Part shown: positions 53,633 to 62,898 of the stretch, in pieces | Position numbering within the stretch: the first letter of the stretch is position 1 | Layout of the letters: every line of letters begins with the position of its first letter | DNA from: Dechloromonas sp. H13 | Lineage (GTDB): Bacteria > Pseudomonadota > Gammaproteobacteria > Burkholderiales > Rhodocyclaceae | Length of the DNA: 64,000 bases | Direction of reading: 5' to 3' | Assembly (NCBI RefSeq): GCF_009469615.1 | Contig: NZ_SSXX01000007.1 | Coordinates: forward strand, 1-64,000 | Notes under the pieces: generated by a model | Database searches by the model: none | The model's input: the letters and a program-made list of their open reading frames with translations, nothing else | What the model was told of the DNA's origin: nothing | Program-made: the position numbers and the translations under genes

Positions 53633-53857
53633 TTACTGCTGGCGGTTGGCGCGGATGTAGCCGGCCGTGGTGCCGGCCGCGGCGCCGATGGCGGCGCCCG
53701 TCCAGGCGTTGCCGCCGGTGATCGAGGCGATCCCGGCACCGGCCACGGCACCGATGGCGCCGCCGCTGACCATGCCCTGCTGCTGGGTGCTCATGTTCGT
53801 GCAGCCGCCCGCCGCGAGGGCGGCGAACAGGGCGAAAACGATGGCTGACTTCTTCAT
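53633..53857 (-). CDS. Glycine-zipper lipoprotein
   Basis: A 74-residue protein. The signal peptide ends with a lipobox (AAGGC, Cys19), so it is a predicted lipoprotein. The mature part is a glycine zipper, VSGGAIGAVAGAGIASITGG, then AAIGAAAGTTAGY, typical of small outer-membrane lipoproteins with YMGG-like zippers. It may form oligomeric membrane assemblies. It follows a 129-residue secreted protein gene 15 bases upstream, likely in one operon, and precedes a terminator. Confidence 0.85.
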   Translation of the reverse strand: MKKSAIVFALFAALAAGGCTNMSTQQQGMVSGGAIGAVAGAGIASITGGNAWTGAAIGAAAGTTAGYIRANRQQ

Positions 53858-53872
53858 GCTGTGTCTCCTCGC

Positions 53873-54262
53873 TTACTTGGCGGTCTTGAGACCGGGAACG
53901 ACGATTTCGAACCAGATCGTCTCGATGATCGGGCGCTGCAGGCGGCCCGGGTTCGCGGCGTACCACTTGTCGAGCGCCTCCATGACGCTGGCCAGCGTCT
54001 GCCCCTGCATGCCCTTGACCAGGCGCGGCGAAAAGCCGGTCTTCTCGGCCGCCGGATTGTCGGCGTTGTACGCCGTCTCGATCTGGACGACATTGGCGAC
54101 GCCGACGAGATAGGCCTTCTTGACGTCCTCGCTCGACTTCATCCAATGCGTTCCGTCGGCCAGCGGCACCTCGGCCGCGGCAACGCCACCGGTCGTCGCC
54201 AATACCAGGCAGGCGGCGGAAACGAGATGGCCGACGCTGCGGAAAATCGATCCATTTTTCAT
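53873..54262 (-). CDS. Secreted hypothetical protein, Rap1a-like pattern
   Basis: A 129-residue protein with a signal peptide (about 1-29, cleavage after VAAA). GGAGG precedes ATG 54262. The mature part contains a helical YLVGVANVVQ segment and later LASVMEALDKWYAANPGRLQ, resembling the arrangement of Rap1a/Tai-type periplasmic proteins; this is a weak pattern match, not a secure family. The neighbour is a lipoprotein in the same orientation. The function is unknown. Confidence 0.6.
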   Translation of the reverse strand: MKNGSIFRSVGHLVSAACLVLATTGGVAAAEVPLADGTHWMKSSEDVKKAYLVGVANVVQIETAYNADNPAAEKTGFSPRLVKGMQGQTLASVMEALDKWYAANPGRLQRPIIETIWFEIVVPGLKTAK

Positions 54263-54324
54263 GCTTTTGTCCTCCGGAATTGGAAATTTCAGCTTAGCAC
54301 GGAAATTCCGGCCGGTCGGGAATT

Positions 54325-54711
54325 TCAGCCGGCGGCGCCGAGCAGGTCGCCGTCGACATAGCGCCAGCACCCGTCCTCGCGCACGAAACGGCTGCGTTCG
54401 TGCAGCCGGTGGCCGCGGCCGGCGATGCGGTAGCGGGCGACGAATTCGACCGTCGCGTGCGTGTCGTCCGGCTGCACGTGCTTCCTGATTTCCAGCCCGA
54501 GCCACTTGGTACCGTCGGCGGCGAGATCGAGTTCGCTCGGGCGGGTGTCGGGGTGCCAGGTGGCGAGCAGGTAATCGGCGAGCTTGAGGACGTAGGCGCT
54601 GTAGCGCGAGCGCATCAGGGCTTCGGCACTCGCGGCATTTTCGGCCCCGGCGTGCAGTGGACCGCAGCAGGCGGCATACGGCCGGCCGCTGCCGCAATGG
54701 CAGGCGCTCAC
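54325..54711 (-). CDS. ychJ: YchJ-family protein (SEC-C zinc motif)
   Basis: A 128-residue protein. It starts with GTG at 54711, overlapping the rdgC stop as GTGA. The N-terminal CHCGSGRPYAACCGPL is the SEC-C-like zinc motif of YchJ (UPF0225). Further features are EALMRSRYSAYVLKLADYLL and a C-terminal NTF2-like domain. The role is unknown. Translational coupling with rdgC is suggested by the overlap. Confidence 0.88.
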   Translation of the reverse strand: MSACHCGSGRPYAACCGPLHAGAENAASAEALMRSRYSAYVLKLADYLLATWHPDTRPSELDLAADGTKWLGLEIRKHVQPDDTHATVEFVARYRIAGRGHRLHERSRFVREDGCWRYVDGDLLGAAG

Positions 54712-55613
54712 TGTTCGGCGACGACCTCGCCGCCCAGCGCGGCGACCAGTTGTGGCAGGAAACGCGACAGTTCGCCGGTCATCAGCGCGAAATCGGCGTC
54801 GAACTGCTCGTCGGCGTGCTCGGCCGATTTCTCGGCCTCGTCCTTGAGCAGGTCGAGGAAGGCGAGGCGCTTGATCTCCAGCTTTTCGCCGAGGATGAAG
54901 GAAATCCGGTCGTCCCAGGTCAGCGCCAGGCGGGTCGGCAGCTTGCCGCCGGCGAGGTGGGCCTTGATCTCGTCGCCTTCGAGCGGGTGGCGGACATAGC
55001 GCACCGCCGCCTTTTCCTCGCCGGCCGCCTTCAGTTCGCAATCGCGGTCGATGGTGAAGCCGGCCGGGGCGTCGCCGCCGGCCAGCCAGTCAGCCATCGC
55101 CGACTGCGGCGAAAGCTGCGTATGGAGCAGGGTCAGCGGGAATTCGTCGAGGCAGTGGCGCAGGTGCTCGACGACCTCCTCGGCCTTGGCCGGGCTGCCG
55201 GCATCGACGCAGAGCCAGCCGGCCTGCGGGTCGATCCAGACGAAGGTGGTGCGCTTACGCGTGAAGGCGCGCGGCATCAGTTCCTCGGTCACCCGCTCGC
55301 GCAGTTCCTTGAGCTGCTTGCGGCCCGGCGCGTAGCCCTGCTGCGCCTCGACCGCCTCGGCGCGCTCGCGGACTTCCTCATTGACCACCGACGACGGCAG
55401 CAGGCGCTGCTCGACGGCGAGCGCGACCAGCCACTGGCGGTCGAGCGAGAAGACCAGGGCGCCGTCCTTGCGCGGCGACACCCAGCCGCGGCTCATCGGA
55501 TGGTTGCTCGGGCATTTGACGAAAGGGCCGCGCGCCAGTTGTTCCTCGAATTTTGCCAGGTCGACGTTCCACGGCGTCGGCAGCCGGTACAGCTGGAGAT
55601 TCCTGAACCACAT
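54708..55613 (-). CDS. rdgC: Recombination-associated protein RdgC
   Basis: A 301-residue ring-forming DNA-binding protein that limits RecA. Recognised from MWFRNLQLYRLPTPW at the N-terminus, GWVSPRKDGALVFSLDRQWL, FVWIDPQAGWLCVDAGSPAK and a C-terminal DFALMTGELSRFLPQLV. It is placed between trmB (20 bases upstream) and ychJ. The length is standard. The gene is presumably under its own ribosome binding site. Confidence 0.95.
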   Translation of the reverse strand: MWFRNLQLYRLPTPWNVDLAKFEEQLARGPFVKCPSNHPMSRGWVSPRKDGALVFSLDRQWLVALAVEQRLLPSSVVNEEVRERAEAVEAQQGYAPGRKQLKELRERVTEELMPRAFTRKRTTFVWIDPQAGWLCVDAGSPAKAEEVVEHLRHCLDEFPLTLLHTQLSPQSAMADWLAGGDAPAGFTIDRDCELKAAGEEKAAVRYVRHPLEGDEIKAHLAGGKLPTRLALTWDDRISFILGEKLEIKRLAFLDLLKDEAEKSAEHADEQFDADFALMTGELSRFLPQLVAALGGEVVAEQ

Positions 55614-55633
55614 GTGATCTGTTCCTTGCGCGC

Positions 55634-56365
55634 TCAGCGCTTCCTGAAGATGACGTCCCAGACGCCGTGACCGAGGCGCAGGCCGCGGTTTTCGAACTTG
55701 GTCAGCGGCCGGTAATCCGGGCGCGGGGCGAAGCCGGCCGCCGTGTTTTCCAGCGTCGGCTCGGCGGACAGCACTTCCAGCATCTGCTGGGCGTATTCCT
55801 CCCAGTCGGTGGCGCAGTGCAGGTAGCCGCCCGGCTTCAGGCGCGTGGCGAGCAGCGCGACGAAGGGCGGCTGGATCAGCCGGCGCTTGTTGTGGCGCTT
55901 CTTGTGCCAGGGATCGGGGAAGAAGACGTGGACGCCGTCGAGCGAGGCTTCCGGCAGCATGTCGCGCACCACCTCAACGGCGTCGTGCTGGCCGATGCGC
56001 AGGTTGCTCAGGCTGCGCTCGGCGATCTGCTTGCACAGCGCGCCGACGCCCGGCACATGCACTTCGAGGCCGAAATAGTCGTTCTGGGGATTGGCGGCGG
56101 CGATATTTGCTGTCGTCTCGCCCATTCCGCAGCCGATTTCGAGGATTTTCGGGGCATTCCGGCCGTAGACCGCAGCCAGGTCGATGGGCTGCGGCCGATA
56201 CGGGATGCCGACTTTCGGCATCATCTCGGCGTAGTAGCGTTCCTGCGCCTCCGACATGCGCCCGGCGCGGCGGACGTAGCTCTTTATGTGGCCGTGGCCC
56301 TCGCGGCCGGCCGTGTAGATGCCTTCCTCGCCGGCGCCGGGGACGATCAGCGGGACAGCGCTCAT
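55634..56365 (-). CDS. trmB: tRNA (guanine-N7-)-methyltransferase
   Basis: A 243-residue SAM-dependent enzyme that methylates G46 of tRNAs. The SAM site [11 protein letters not shown] is followed by [33 protein letters not shown] is the substrate-binding motif of TrmB. The start ATG 56365 overlaps the thiG stop as ATGA. An N-terminal extension of about 25 residues (with [13 protein letters not shown]) is usual in betaproteobacteria. Confidence 0.95.
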   Translation of the reverse strand: MSAVPLIVPGAGEEGIYTAGREGHGHIKSYVRRAGRMSEAQERYYAEMMPKVGIPYRPQPIDLAAVYGRNAPKILEIGCGMGETTANIAAANPQNDYFGLEVHVPGVGALCKQIAERSLSNLRIGQHDAVEVVRDMLPEASLDGVHVFFPDPWHKKRHNKRRLIQPPFVALLATRLKPGGYLHCATDWEEYAQQMLEVLSAEPTLENTAAGFAPRPDYRPLTKFENRGLRLGHGVWDVIFRKR

Positions 56366-57144
56366 GAGCCGATCAGCCCCGAGGTCGGCGACGACGGGTC
56401 GGCCGAGTAGAGTTTGCGCGGCATACGCCCGGCCAGGAAGGCCTCGCGCCCGGCCTCGATGCCCTTCTTCATGGCCGAGGCCATGAGCACCGGGTCTTTG
56501 GCGTGGGCGATGGCGGTGTTCATCAGCACGCCGTCGCAGCCCAGTTCCATGGCGATCGCCGCGTCCGACGCGGTGCCGACGCCGGCGTCGACGATGATCG
56601 GCACCTTGGCGTTGTCGATGATCAGGCGCAGGTTCCACGGATTGAGGATGCCCATGCCGGAACCGATCAGCGAGGCGAGCGGCATCACCGCGACGCAGCC
56701 GATCTCTTCCAGCATCCTGGCCTGGATCGGATCGTCCGAGCAGTAGACCATGACGTGGAAACCATCTTTGACCAGCGTCTCGGCCGCCTTCAGGGTTTCC
56801 GGCATGTTCGGGAACAGGCTGGTCGGATCGCCGAGCACTTCGAGCTTGCACAGCGGATGGCCGTCGAGCAGTTCGCGCGCCAGGCGCAGCGTGCGCACCG
56901 CGTCGTCGGCGCTGTAGCAGCCGGCGGTGTTGGGCAGGATGGTAAATTGCGACGGCGGCAGGGCGTCGAGCAGGTTGGGCTGGCCCGGATCCTGGCCGAT
57001 GTTGGTACGCCGGATGGCGACGGTGACGATGCTGGCGCCGGAGGCGTCGATGGCCGCGCGCGTCTCGGCGAAATCCTTGTACTTGCCGGTGCCGACGAGC
57101 AAACGCGAGGCGTACGCCGTGCCGGCGATAGTCAGTTGGTCCAT
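56362..57144 (-). CDS. thiG: Thiazole synthase ThiG
   Basis: A 260-residue TIM-barrel enzyme that builds the thiazole part of thiamine from ThiS-thiocarboxylate, dehydroglycine and deoxyxylulose phosphate. Motifs: [63 protein letters not shown] and [12 protein letters not shown]. It lies 15 bases after thiS and overlaps trmB by ATGA. Confidence 0.96.
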   Translation of the reverse strand: MDQLTIAGTAYASRLLVGTGKYKDFAETRAAIDASGASIVTVAIRRTNIGQDPGQPNLLDALPPSQFTILPNTAGCYSADDAVRTLRLARELLDGHPLCKLEVLGDPTSLFPNMPETLKAAETLVKDGFHVMVYCSDDPIQARMLEEIGCVAVMPLASLIGSGMGILNPWNLRLIIDNAKVPIIVDAGVGTASDAAIAMELGCDGVLMNTAIAHAKDPVLMASAMKKGIEAGREAFLAGRMPRKLYSADPSSPTSGLIGS

Positions 57145-57159
57145 GAACTCTCTCTTTGC

Positions 57160-57363
57160 TTAGCCGCCGCCGACGGCGACGACGATTTCCAGCCGGTCGC
57201 CGGCGACGAGCACGGTTGCGCCATGCTGGCTTTTGGGAACGATTTCGCCATTCTTCTCGACGGCGATCCGCTTGCCGGCGTAGCCGAGCTGCGCGATCAG
57301 GCCGGCGACGGTCTGCGCTTCGGGAATCTGGCGGGTTTCGCCATTGATCTTGATGTCTGGCAT
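57160..57363 (-). CDS. thiS: Sulfur-carrier protein ThiS
   Basis: A 67-residue ubiquitin-like sulfur carrier. The C-terminal Gly-Gly (VVAVGGG) accepts the thiocarboxylate used by ThiG. The start [20 protein letters not shown] and [15 protein letters not shown] are typical. It is separated by 4 bases from an SDR gene and by 15 from thiG. Confidence 0.93.
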   Translation of the reverse strand: MPDIKINGETRQIPEAQTVAGLIAQLGYAGKRIAVEKNGEIVPKSQHGATVLVAGDRLEIVVAVGGG

Positions 57364-57367
57364 CGGG

Positions 57368-58138
57368 CTATTTTAGCAAGCCGCGCGGCTTGCGCGGGGC
57401 GCTCGTGAACAGGCGGTCGTAGAGCCAGTCGGGCAGGGCGCGCAGGACCCTGGCGACGACACCCATCGGCCACGGGATCACGGTGTAGGTGGCGCCGCGT
57501 GCGATGGCCGCCGCGAAGCGCTCGGCCGCCCGCTCCGCCGGCAGCAAAAACGGCATTTTGTAGGGGTTGACCGCAGTCATCGGCGTTGCGATGTAGCCCG
57601 GCGCGATGGTCACCACCCGGATGCCGTAGGGCCGCATTTCGAGGCGCAGGCTTTCGAGGTAGGCGATCACCGCCGCCTTCGACGCCGAATAGGCTTCCGC
57701 CCCCGGCAGGCCGCGAATGCCGGCGACCGATGCGATGCCGACCAGCCGCTTCTCGCCGCCGGCCGCCCGCATGGCCGGGATGAAGGGCGCGAAGGTCGCC
57801 GCCATGCCGTAGACGTTGGTGTCCATCACCCGCCGGAAGGCCGCCAGGTCTTCCTCGTACTCGGTCAGCGTCCCGACCGAGACGCCGGCATTGGCGATGA
57901 CGATGTCCGGCGCGCCGCAGCGGGCGATGAAGTCGACAGCGGCGGCATGCAGGGCCGGCGCATCGCAGACGTCGAGCGGATAGCAGGCGTGGCCGCCGCC
58001 CAGGCGCTCGTTCAGCGCGGCGAGCACCGGCGCCCTGCGCGCCGCCAGCCCGAGCGTGGCGCCCTGCGCGGCGTAGTAAACGGCAAGCGCCTCGCCGATG
58101 CCCGACGAGGCGCCCGTGATGAAGACCTTCAACGCCAA
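57368..58138 (-). CDS. Short-chain dehydrogenase/reductase
   Basis: A 256-residue SDR oxidoreductase. The cofactor loop TGASSGIG is at the N-terminus, followed by NAG in VIANAGVS. The catalytic Tyr and Lys are in AYSASKAAV, with Ser upstream in IASVAG. The Arg of AARRAP near the end of the second strand suggests NADP preference. The substrate is unknown. It is 4 bases upstream of thiS and adjacent to dsbA, as in many relatives. Confidence 0.9.
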   Translation of the reverse strand: MALKVFITGASSGIGEALAVYYAAQGATLGLAARRAPVLAALNERLGGGHACYPLDVCDAPALHAAAVDFIARCGAPDIVIANAGVSVGTLTEYEEDLAAFRRVMDTNVYGMAATFAPFIPAMRAAGGEKRLVGIASVAGIRGLPGAEAYSASKAAVIAYLESLRLEMRPYGIRVVTIAPGYIATPMTAVNPYKMPFLLPAERAAERFAAAIARGATYTVIPWPMGVVARVLRALPDWLYDRLFTSAPRKPRGLLK

Positions 58139-58783
58139 TTATTTCTTGCCGGATTTCTCGCTGCGCGCCTTGGCGATCGCCTTGTCGGTGTTGGCCAGCA
58201 GTTCGCCGAAATTGTTGCCGGCGACCGCGTACTTGCCGTCGACATAGACGGCCGGCACGCCGGAGATGCGGTAGGCCTGCGCCATCTGGTCGGCGCGCTT
58301 GACCTTGCTCATGACGCCGAAGGAATTGTAGGTGTCGGCGAACTTCTTCTGATCGACGCCCTTCTTGGCGACCCACTCGGCGATCGCCTTGTCGTCGAAC
58401 AGGTTGGTCCGTTCGCTGTGGATCGCCTTGAACACGTCGTTGTCCAGCCTGGCCAGCTCGCCGGTCGCTTCCAGCGTGTAGTAGAGCTTGGCCGCGTTGG
58501 TCCATGCCGCGCGGTTGAAGGTCACCGGCACGCGCTTGACCACGACGTCGCCCGGCTGCTTGGCGGCCCAGGCGGAAATCAGCGGATGGAAGTCGTTGCA
58601 GTGCGGGCAGCCGTAGCTGAAGAACTCGATCACCTCGATCTTCGCCGGGTCGTCGGTCGGCTGGGCCGGCGAGATCGCCGTGAACTCCTTGCCGGGCGTC
58701 TGGGCCAGGGCCGGCACGGCTGCGGTCAACGCGACGCCGAGGGCGAAAATGCTGCGGACGAAACTGCGACGGGCGAACTGCAT
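58139..58783 (-). CDS. dsbA: Thiol:disulfide interchange protein DsbA
   Basis: A 214-residue periplasmic oxidase that introduces disulfides into exported proteins. A signal peptide (about 1-28, cleaved after ALAQ) is followed by the active site CPHC (Cys59-Cys62) in FFSYGCPHCNDF. The cis-Pro region is SGVPAVYVDGKY. It abuts the SDR gene at its 3' end, and the upstream SPOR-domain gene ends 3 bases from its start. The order argS-SPOR-dsbA-SDR is conserved in relatives. Confidence 0.95.
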   Translation of the reverse strand: MQFARRSFVRSIFALGVALTAAVPALAQTPGKEFTAISPAQPTDDPAKIEVIEFFSYGCPHCNDFHPLISAWAAKQPGDVVVKRVPVTFNRAAWTNAAKLYYTLEATGELARLDNDVFKAIHSERTNLFDDKAIAEWVAKKGVDQKKFADTYNSFGVMSKVKRADQMAQAYRISGVPAVYVDGKYAVAGNNFGELLANTDKAIAKARSEKSGKK

Positions 58784-58786
58784 GCG

Positions 58787-59446
58787 TTACTCCTTGTTCT
58801 TGGCGAGCTGGGCGTCGATGCCGTTTTTGGCCAGCTCGGCGCGGGTTTTGTTCAATTCGTCGATGCGCGTGAAGGGGCCGACCCGCACGCGGTAGAAGGT
58901 CTTGTCCTGGATCATCACCTGCTGGATGACGGCCTCGACGCCCATGAACGCCAGCTTGGCCTTCTGGTTGTCGGCGTCCTGCGCGGTGCTGAAGGAGCCG
59001 GCCTGCAGGAACAGCGGCGTCTTGCTCTCCTTGACCTCTTCCTTCTTCGGCTCCTCTTTCTTTTCTTCCTTCTTCGGCTCTTCCTTCTTCGCCTCCGGCT
59101 TGCCGGCCTTGTCCGGCACGGCGTCGGCCTTGCCGGGCAGGATGTCGTAGAACTGGAAGCGCTTTTCCGGAATCGGGTCACCCGGCTTGCCCGGCAGCGC
59201 CATCGGCTGGCCGGGCTGCGCCGCCCCCTTGCCGTTGGCACTGCCGTTGGCGGCCTGGCCTTCCGGCTTTGCTGGCGGGGCCTGCACCTGCTTGTTGAAC
59301 GGCAGCGGCGACTTGTTCATGTACCAGACGACGCCGGCGGCGACGCCGACACCGAGCACGAGGCCGATGAACATGCCGATCAGGGTGCCGCCGCGGGATT
59401 TCTTCTTCGCCGGCTGGCTCTTGCGCGGTTTCATATCGCGGCTCAT
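58787..59446 (-). CDS. SPOR-domain membrane protein
   Basis: A 219-residue protein. A basic cytoplasmic start (KPRKSQPAKKKSRGG) and one membrane helix (about 22-43, LIGMFIGLVLGVGVAAGVVW) precede a periplasmic linker rich in Lys/Glu (KKEEPKKEEKKEEPKKEEVK). A C-terminal SPOR domain, PLFLQAGSFSTAQDADNQKA then YRVRVGPF, binds denuded peptidoglycan glycan at division sites. A role in cell division like that of FtsN or DedD is inferred. It lies between argS and dsbA. Confidence 0.9.
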   Translation of the reverse strand: MSRDMKPRKSQPAKKKSRGGTLIGMFIGLVLGVGVAAGVVWYMNKSPLPFNKQVQAPPAKPEGQAANGSANGKGAAQPGQPMALPGKPGDPIPEKRFQFYDILPGKADAVPDKAGKPEAKKEEPKKEEKKEEPKKEEVKESKTPLFLQAGSFSTAQDADNQKAKLAFMGVEAVIQQVMIQDKTFYRVRVGPFTRIDELNKTRAELAKNGIDAQLAKNKE

Positions 59447-59455
59447 GGGTTTTCC

Positions 59456-61219
59456 TTACATCGATTCCGGGCAGCTGACGCCCAGGATGGCGAGACCGTT
59501 GCGGATCACCTGGCGCACCGCGGCGGCGAGCGCGACCCGCGCCTCGCGCAACGCTGCATCGTCGACCAGCATGCGTTCGGCGTTGTACCAGCCGTGGAAC
59601 TCGCCGGCCAGATCCTTCAGGTAGAAGGCGATCATGTGCGGCGCCAGGTCGCGGGCAGCGGCATCGATCACGTCGCGGAATTCCGCCAGCTTGCTGGCGA
59701 TCGCCAGTTCGCGTGGATTGGCGAGCAGCGCCAGGTCGGCGTCGGCCAGCGCCGTCAGGTCGCCGCCCCACTGGGCGAGCACCGAACAGATGCGGGCGTG
59801 GGCGTACTGGATGTAATACACCGGGTTCTCGTTGGTCTGGCTCTTGGCCAGGTCGAGGTCGAAATCGAGGTGCTGGTCGGACTTGCGCAGCGCGTAGAAG
59901 AAGCGGCAGGCGTCGTTGCCGACCTCGCCGCGCAACTCGCGCAGCGTGACGAACTCGCCGGAGCGCGTCGACATCGAGGCCTTCTGGCCGTTGCGGTAGA
60001 GCACCGCGAACTGGACCAGCGCCACCTGCAGCCTGTCGGCGTCGAGGTCGAGCGCCCGGACGGCGCCGCTGACGCGCGGGATGTAGCCGTGGTGGTCGGC
60101 GCCCCAGATGTTGATGACCTTGTCGAAACCGCGCTCGAACTTGTTCAGGTGGTAGGCGATGTCGGAAGCGAAGTAGGTGTACAGGCCGTTCTCGCGCTGG
60201 ACGACGCGGTCCTTCTCGTCGCCGAAGGTGGTCGACCGGAACCACTTGGCGCCGCTCTGCTCGTAGAGATGCCCCTTCTTCTCCAGCAGATCCACGCAGC
60301 GGGCGACCAGGCCGGTGTCGTAGAGCGCCTTTTCCGAGAACCAGACGTCGAAATGAACGCCGAATTCCTCGAGGTCGTCGCGGCAATCGGCCAGCTGCTC
60401 GGACAGCGCATGCTGGTGCACATAGGTCCAGTCCGCACCGAGCAGTTCCTTGGCGCGGGCGATCAGCGCGTCGAGATGCAGTTCGCGCTGCTGCTTGGCG
60501 TCGTCGTCGGCGCGGCCGGCCTCCGGCAGGCCCGGCGTCCCGGCCAGCACGTCGGCGGCCGGGCGCACGTACTTGGCACCGTGGGCGACCGTCATCTGCT
60601 GCGCCATGTCGCGCACATAGTTGCCCTGGTAGGCGTTGGGCGGGAAGGGGACGGACACGCCGTGCTGGTCGAGGTAGCGCAGCCAGGTCGACAGGCCGAG
60701 GATGTCCATCTGGCGGCCGGCGTCGTTGACATAGTATTCGCGGGTGACGTCCCAGCCGGCGAAGGCGAGCAGGCTGGACAGCGAGGCGCCGTAGGCGGCG
60801 CCGCGGCCGTGTCCGACGTGCAGCGGGCCGGTCGGATTGGCCGAAACGAACTCGACCTGCACCTTCTGCGCTGCACCGAGTCGCGAACGGCCGTAGTCGC
60901 CGCCTTCGACCAGCACCGCCCCGACGACATCGACCTTGGCGCGCGCATCGAGCGTGAAGTTGATGAAGCCGGCGCCGGCGATCTCGGCCTTGGCGACGAG
61001 CGCCGACGGCGGCAGTTCGGCCAGCAGCTGGCCGGCGATTTCGCGCGGATTCTTCTTCAGCGCCTTGGCCAGCTGCATCGCCAGGTTGGTCGCGAAATCG
61101 CCATGCGTCGGGTCGCGCGGGCGTTCGAGCTGGATCGGGGTAGCGGTTGCGGTCGGCGCAACGCTGGCCAGCGCCTTTTGCAGGAGCTCGGTCAGCCGGG
61201 ATTTGACGTCATGGGCCAT
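59456..61219 (-). CDS. argS: Arginyl-tRNA synthetase
   Basis: A 587-residue class I synthetase that charges tRNA(Arg). The HIGH-type motif is in NPTGPLHVGHGRGAAYG, and the second signature is MSTRSGEF. The N-terminal Add1 domain and the C-terminal anticodon-binding domain (DALRY-like, with HARICSVLAQWG) are present. It is the first gene of the argS-SPOR-dsbA-SDR-thiS-thiG cluster on the minus strand. The gap to the divergent ubiB gene is about 150 bases. Confidence 0.97.
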   Translation of the reverse strand: MAHDVKSRLTELLQKALASVAPTATATPIQLERPRDPTHGDFATNLAMQLAKALKKNPREIAGQLLAELPPSALVAKAEIAGAGFINFTLDARAKVDVVGAVLVEGGDYGRSRLGAAQKVQVEFVSANPTGPLHVGHGRGAAYGASLSSLLAFAGWDVTREYYVNDAGRQMDILGLSTWLRYLDQHGVSVPFPPNAYQGNYVRDMAQQMTVAHGAKYVRPAADVLAGTPGLPEAGRADDDAKQQRELHLDALIARAKELLGADWTYVHQHALSEQLADCRDDLEEFGVHFDVWFSEKALYDTGLVARCVDLLEKKGHLYEQSGAKWFRSTTFGDEKDRVVQRENGLYTYFASDIAYHLNKFERGFDKVINIWGADHHGYIPRVSGAVRALDLDADRLQVALVQFAVLYRNGQKASMSTRSGEFVTLRELRGEVGNDACRFFYALRKSDQHLDFDLDLAKSQTNENPVYYIQYAHARICSVLAQWGGDLTALADADLALLANPRELAIASKLAEFRDVIDAAARDLAPHMIAFYLKDLAGEFHGWYNAERMLVDDAALREARVALAAAVRQVIRNGLAILGVSCPESM

Positions 61220-61370
61220 TGATTCGTGGCAAAAAAGGCAAAGCCGGCATTATACGCTGCGGGGAAATCGCAACTGCAAAAGATGCGAAACGGCGCAGAC
61301 CAATCGCCGACCCGCGTGTTAACATGCCCGTTTAGCGTTTTGCCCGGCCCGTCCGCGCCCCCTGCCGCCC

Positions 61371-62891
61371 ATGCGTTTCTTCCGCCTGCTCAAGATCGCC
61401 GCCGTCGCCAGCCGCTACGGCCTCGACGAAATGGTGCTGGAACACGAGCCGACCGGCCGCCTGGTCCGCCTCGCCAACACGCTGCAGTTCTGGCGCGACC
61501 TCTCGGCGCCGCGCGCGGTGCGGCTGCGCATGGCGCTCGAGGCGCTGGGGCCGATCTTCGTCAAGTTCGGCCAGGTGCTGTCCACCCGCCGCGACCTGAT
61601 GCCGGCCGACATCGCCGACGAACTCGCCAAGCTGCAGGACCAGGTGCCGCCCTTCGACTCGCATCTGGCGCTGGCCGAAATCGAGAAGGCCTACGGCCGC
61701 CCGGCGCACGAGGTGTTCGCCGAGTTTGACCCGCTGCCGATCGCCTCGGCGTCGATTGCCCAGGTGCACTTCGCCCGCCTGCGCGCCGAGGACGGCAGCC
61801 ACGAGGTCGCGGTCAAGGTCCTGCGGCCCAACATGCTGTCGGTGATCGAGCACGACCTGGCGCTGATGGACAATTTCGCGTTGCTGCTCGAAAAGCTGTG
61901 GGCCGACGGCAAGCGCCTGAAGCCGCGCGAGGTGGTCGCCGAATTCGCCAAGTACCTGCGCGACGAGCTCGACCTGATGCGCGAGGCGGCCAACGCCTCG
62001 CAGCTGCGGCGCAACTTCACCGATTCGTCGCTGCTGGTCGTGCCCGAGGTGCACTGGGACTTCTGTACGTCGACCGTGATGGTCATGGAGCGCATGCAGG
62101 GCGTGCCGATTTCGCAGATCGACCGCCTGCGCGCTGAAGGCATCAACCTCGAAAAGCTGTCCGCCGCCGGCGTCGAAATCTTCTTCACCCAGGTCTTCCG
62201 CGACGGCTTCTTCCATGCCGACATGCACCCCGGCAACATCTTCGTCGCCCCCGACGGCCGCTACATCGCGCTCGATTTCGGCATCGTCGGCACGCTGACC
62301 GACTCCGACAAGAACTACCTGGCGCAGAATTTCCTCGCCTTCTTCCGCCGCGACTACAAGCGCGTCGCCGAGGCGCATATCGAGTCCGGCTGGGCGCCCA
62401 AGGAAACCCGCGTCGACGAGTTCGAGGCCGCCATCCGCGCCGTCTGCGAGCCGATCTTCGACCGCCCGCTAAAAGACATCTCCTTCGGCAAGGTGCTGCT
62501 GCGCCTGTTCCAGACCTCGCGCCGCTTCAACGTCGAGATCCAGCCGCAGCTGGTGATGCTGCAGAAGACCCTGCTCAACATCGAGGGCCTCGGCCGCCAG
62601 CTCGACCCCGAACTCGACCTGTGGAAGACCGCCAAACCCTTCCTCGAACGCTGGATGAGCGAGCAGATCGGCTGGCGCGGCCTGCTGCGCACCTTCAACC
62701 AGGAAGCGCCCTACCTGGCGCGCACGCTGCCGCAGCTGCCGCGCCTCGTGCACCAGTCGCTGACGCGCGAACCGGCCGCCGACCTGCAGCCGCAGCTCGA
62801 CCGCCTGATCGCCGTCCAGCAGCAGCAGAACCGCTGGCTGGCCGTCATCGCGCTGCTGCTCGCCACCGTCATCGGCCTGCTGCTCGCCTGA
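61371..62891 (+). CDS. ubiB: UbiB, ubiquinone-biosynthesis accessory factor (ABC1/ADCK family)
   Basis: A 506-residue atypical kinase-like protein needed for ubiquinone synthesis. The family motif region [20 protein letters not shown] (the KxGQ motif) is near residue 65. [20 protein letters not shown] and [10 protein letters not shown], then ALDFGIVG, are the atypical nucleotide-binding motifs. Two C-terminal membrane helices are predicted ([20 protein letters not shown] and a preceding one). It is divergent from argS. The next gene starts 8 bases past its stop. Confidence 0.95.
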   Translation: MRFFRLLKIAAVASRYGLDEMVLEHEPTGRLVRLANTLQFWRDLSAPRAVRLRMALEALGPIFVKFGQVLSTRRDLMPADIADELAKLQDQVPPFDSHLALAEIEKAYGRPAHEVFAEFDPLPIASASIAQVHFARLRAEDGSHEVAVKVLRPNMLSVIEHDLALMDNFALLLEKLWADGKRLKPREVVAEFAKYLRDELDLMREAANASQLRRNFTDSSLLVVPEVHWDFCTSTVMVMERMQGVPISQIDRLRAEGINLEKLSAAGVEIFFTQVFRDGFFHADMHPGNIFVAPDGRYIALDFGIVGTLTDSDKNYLAQNFLAFFRRDYKRVAEAHIESGWAPKETRVDEFEAAIRAVCEPIFDRPLKDISFGKVLLRLFQTSRRFNVEIQPQLVMLQKTLLNIEGLGRQLDPELDLWKTAKPFLERWMSEQIGWRGLLRTFNQEAPYLARTLPQLPRLVHQSLTREPAADLQPQLDRLIAVQQQQNRWLAVIALLLATVIGLLLA

Positions 62892-62898
62892 TCCGCCG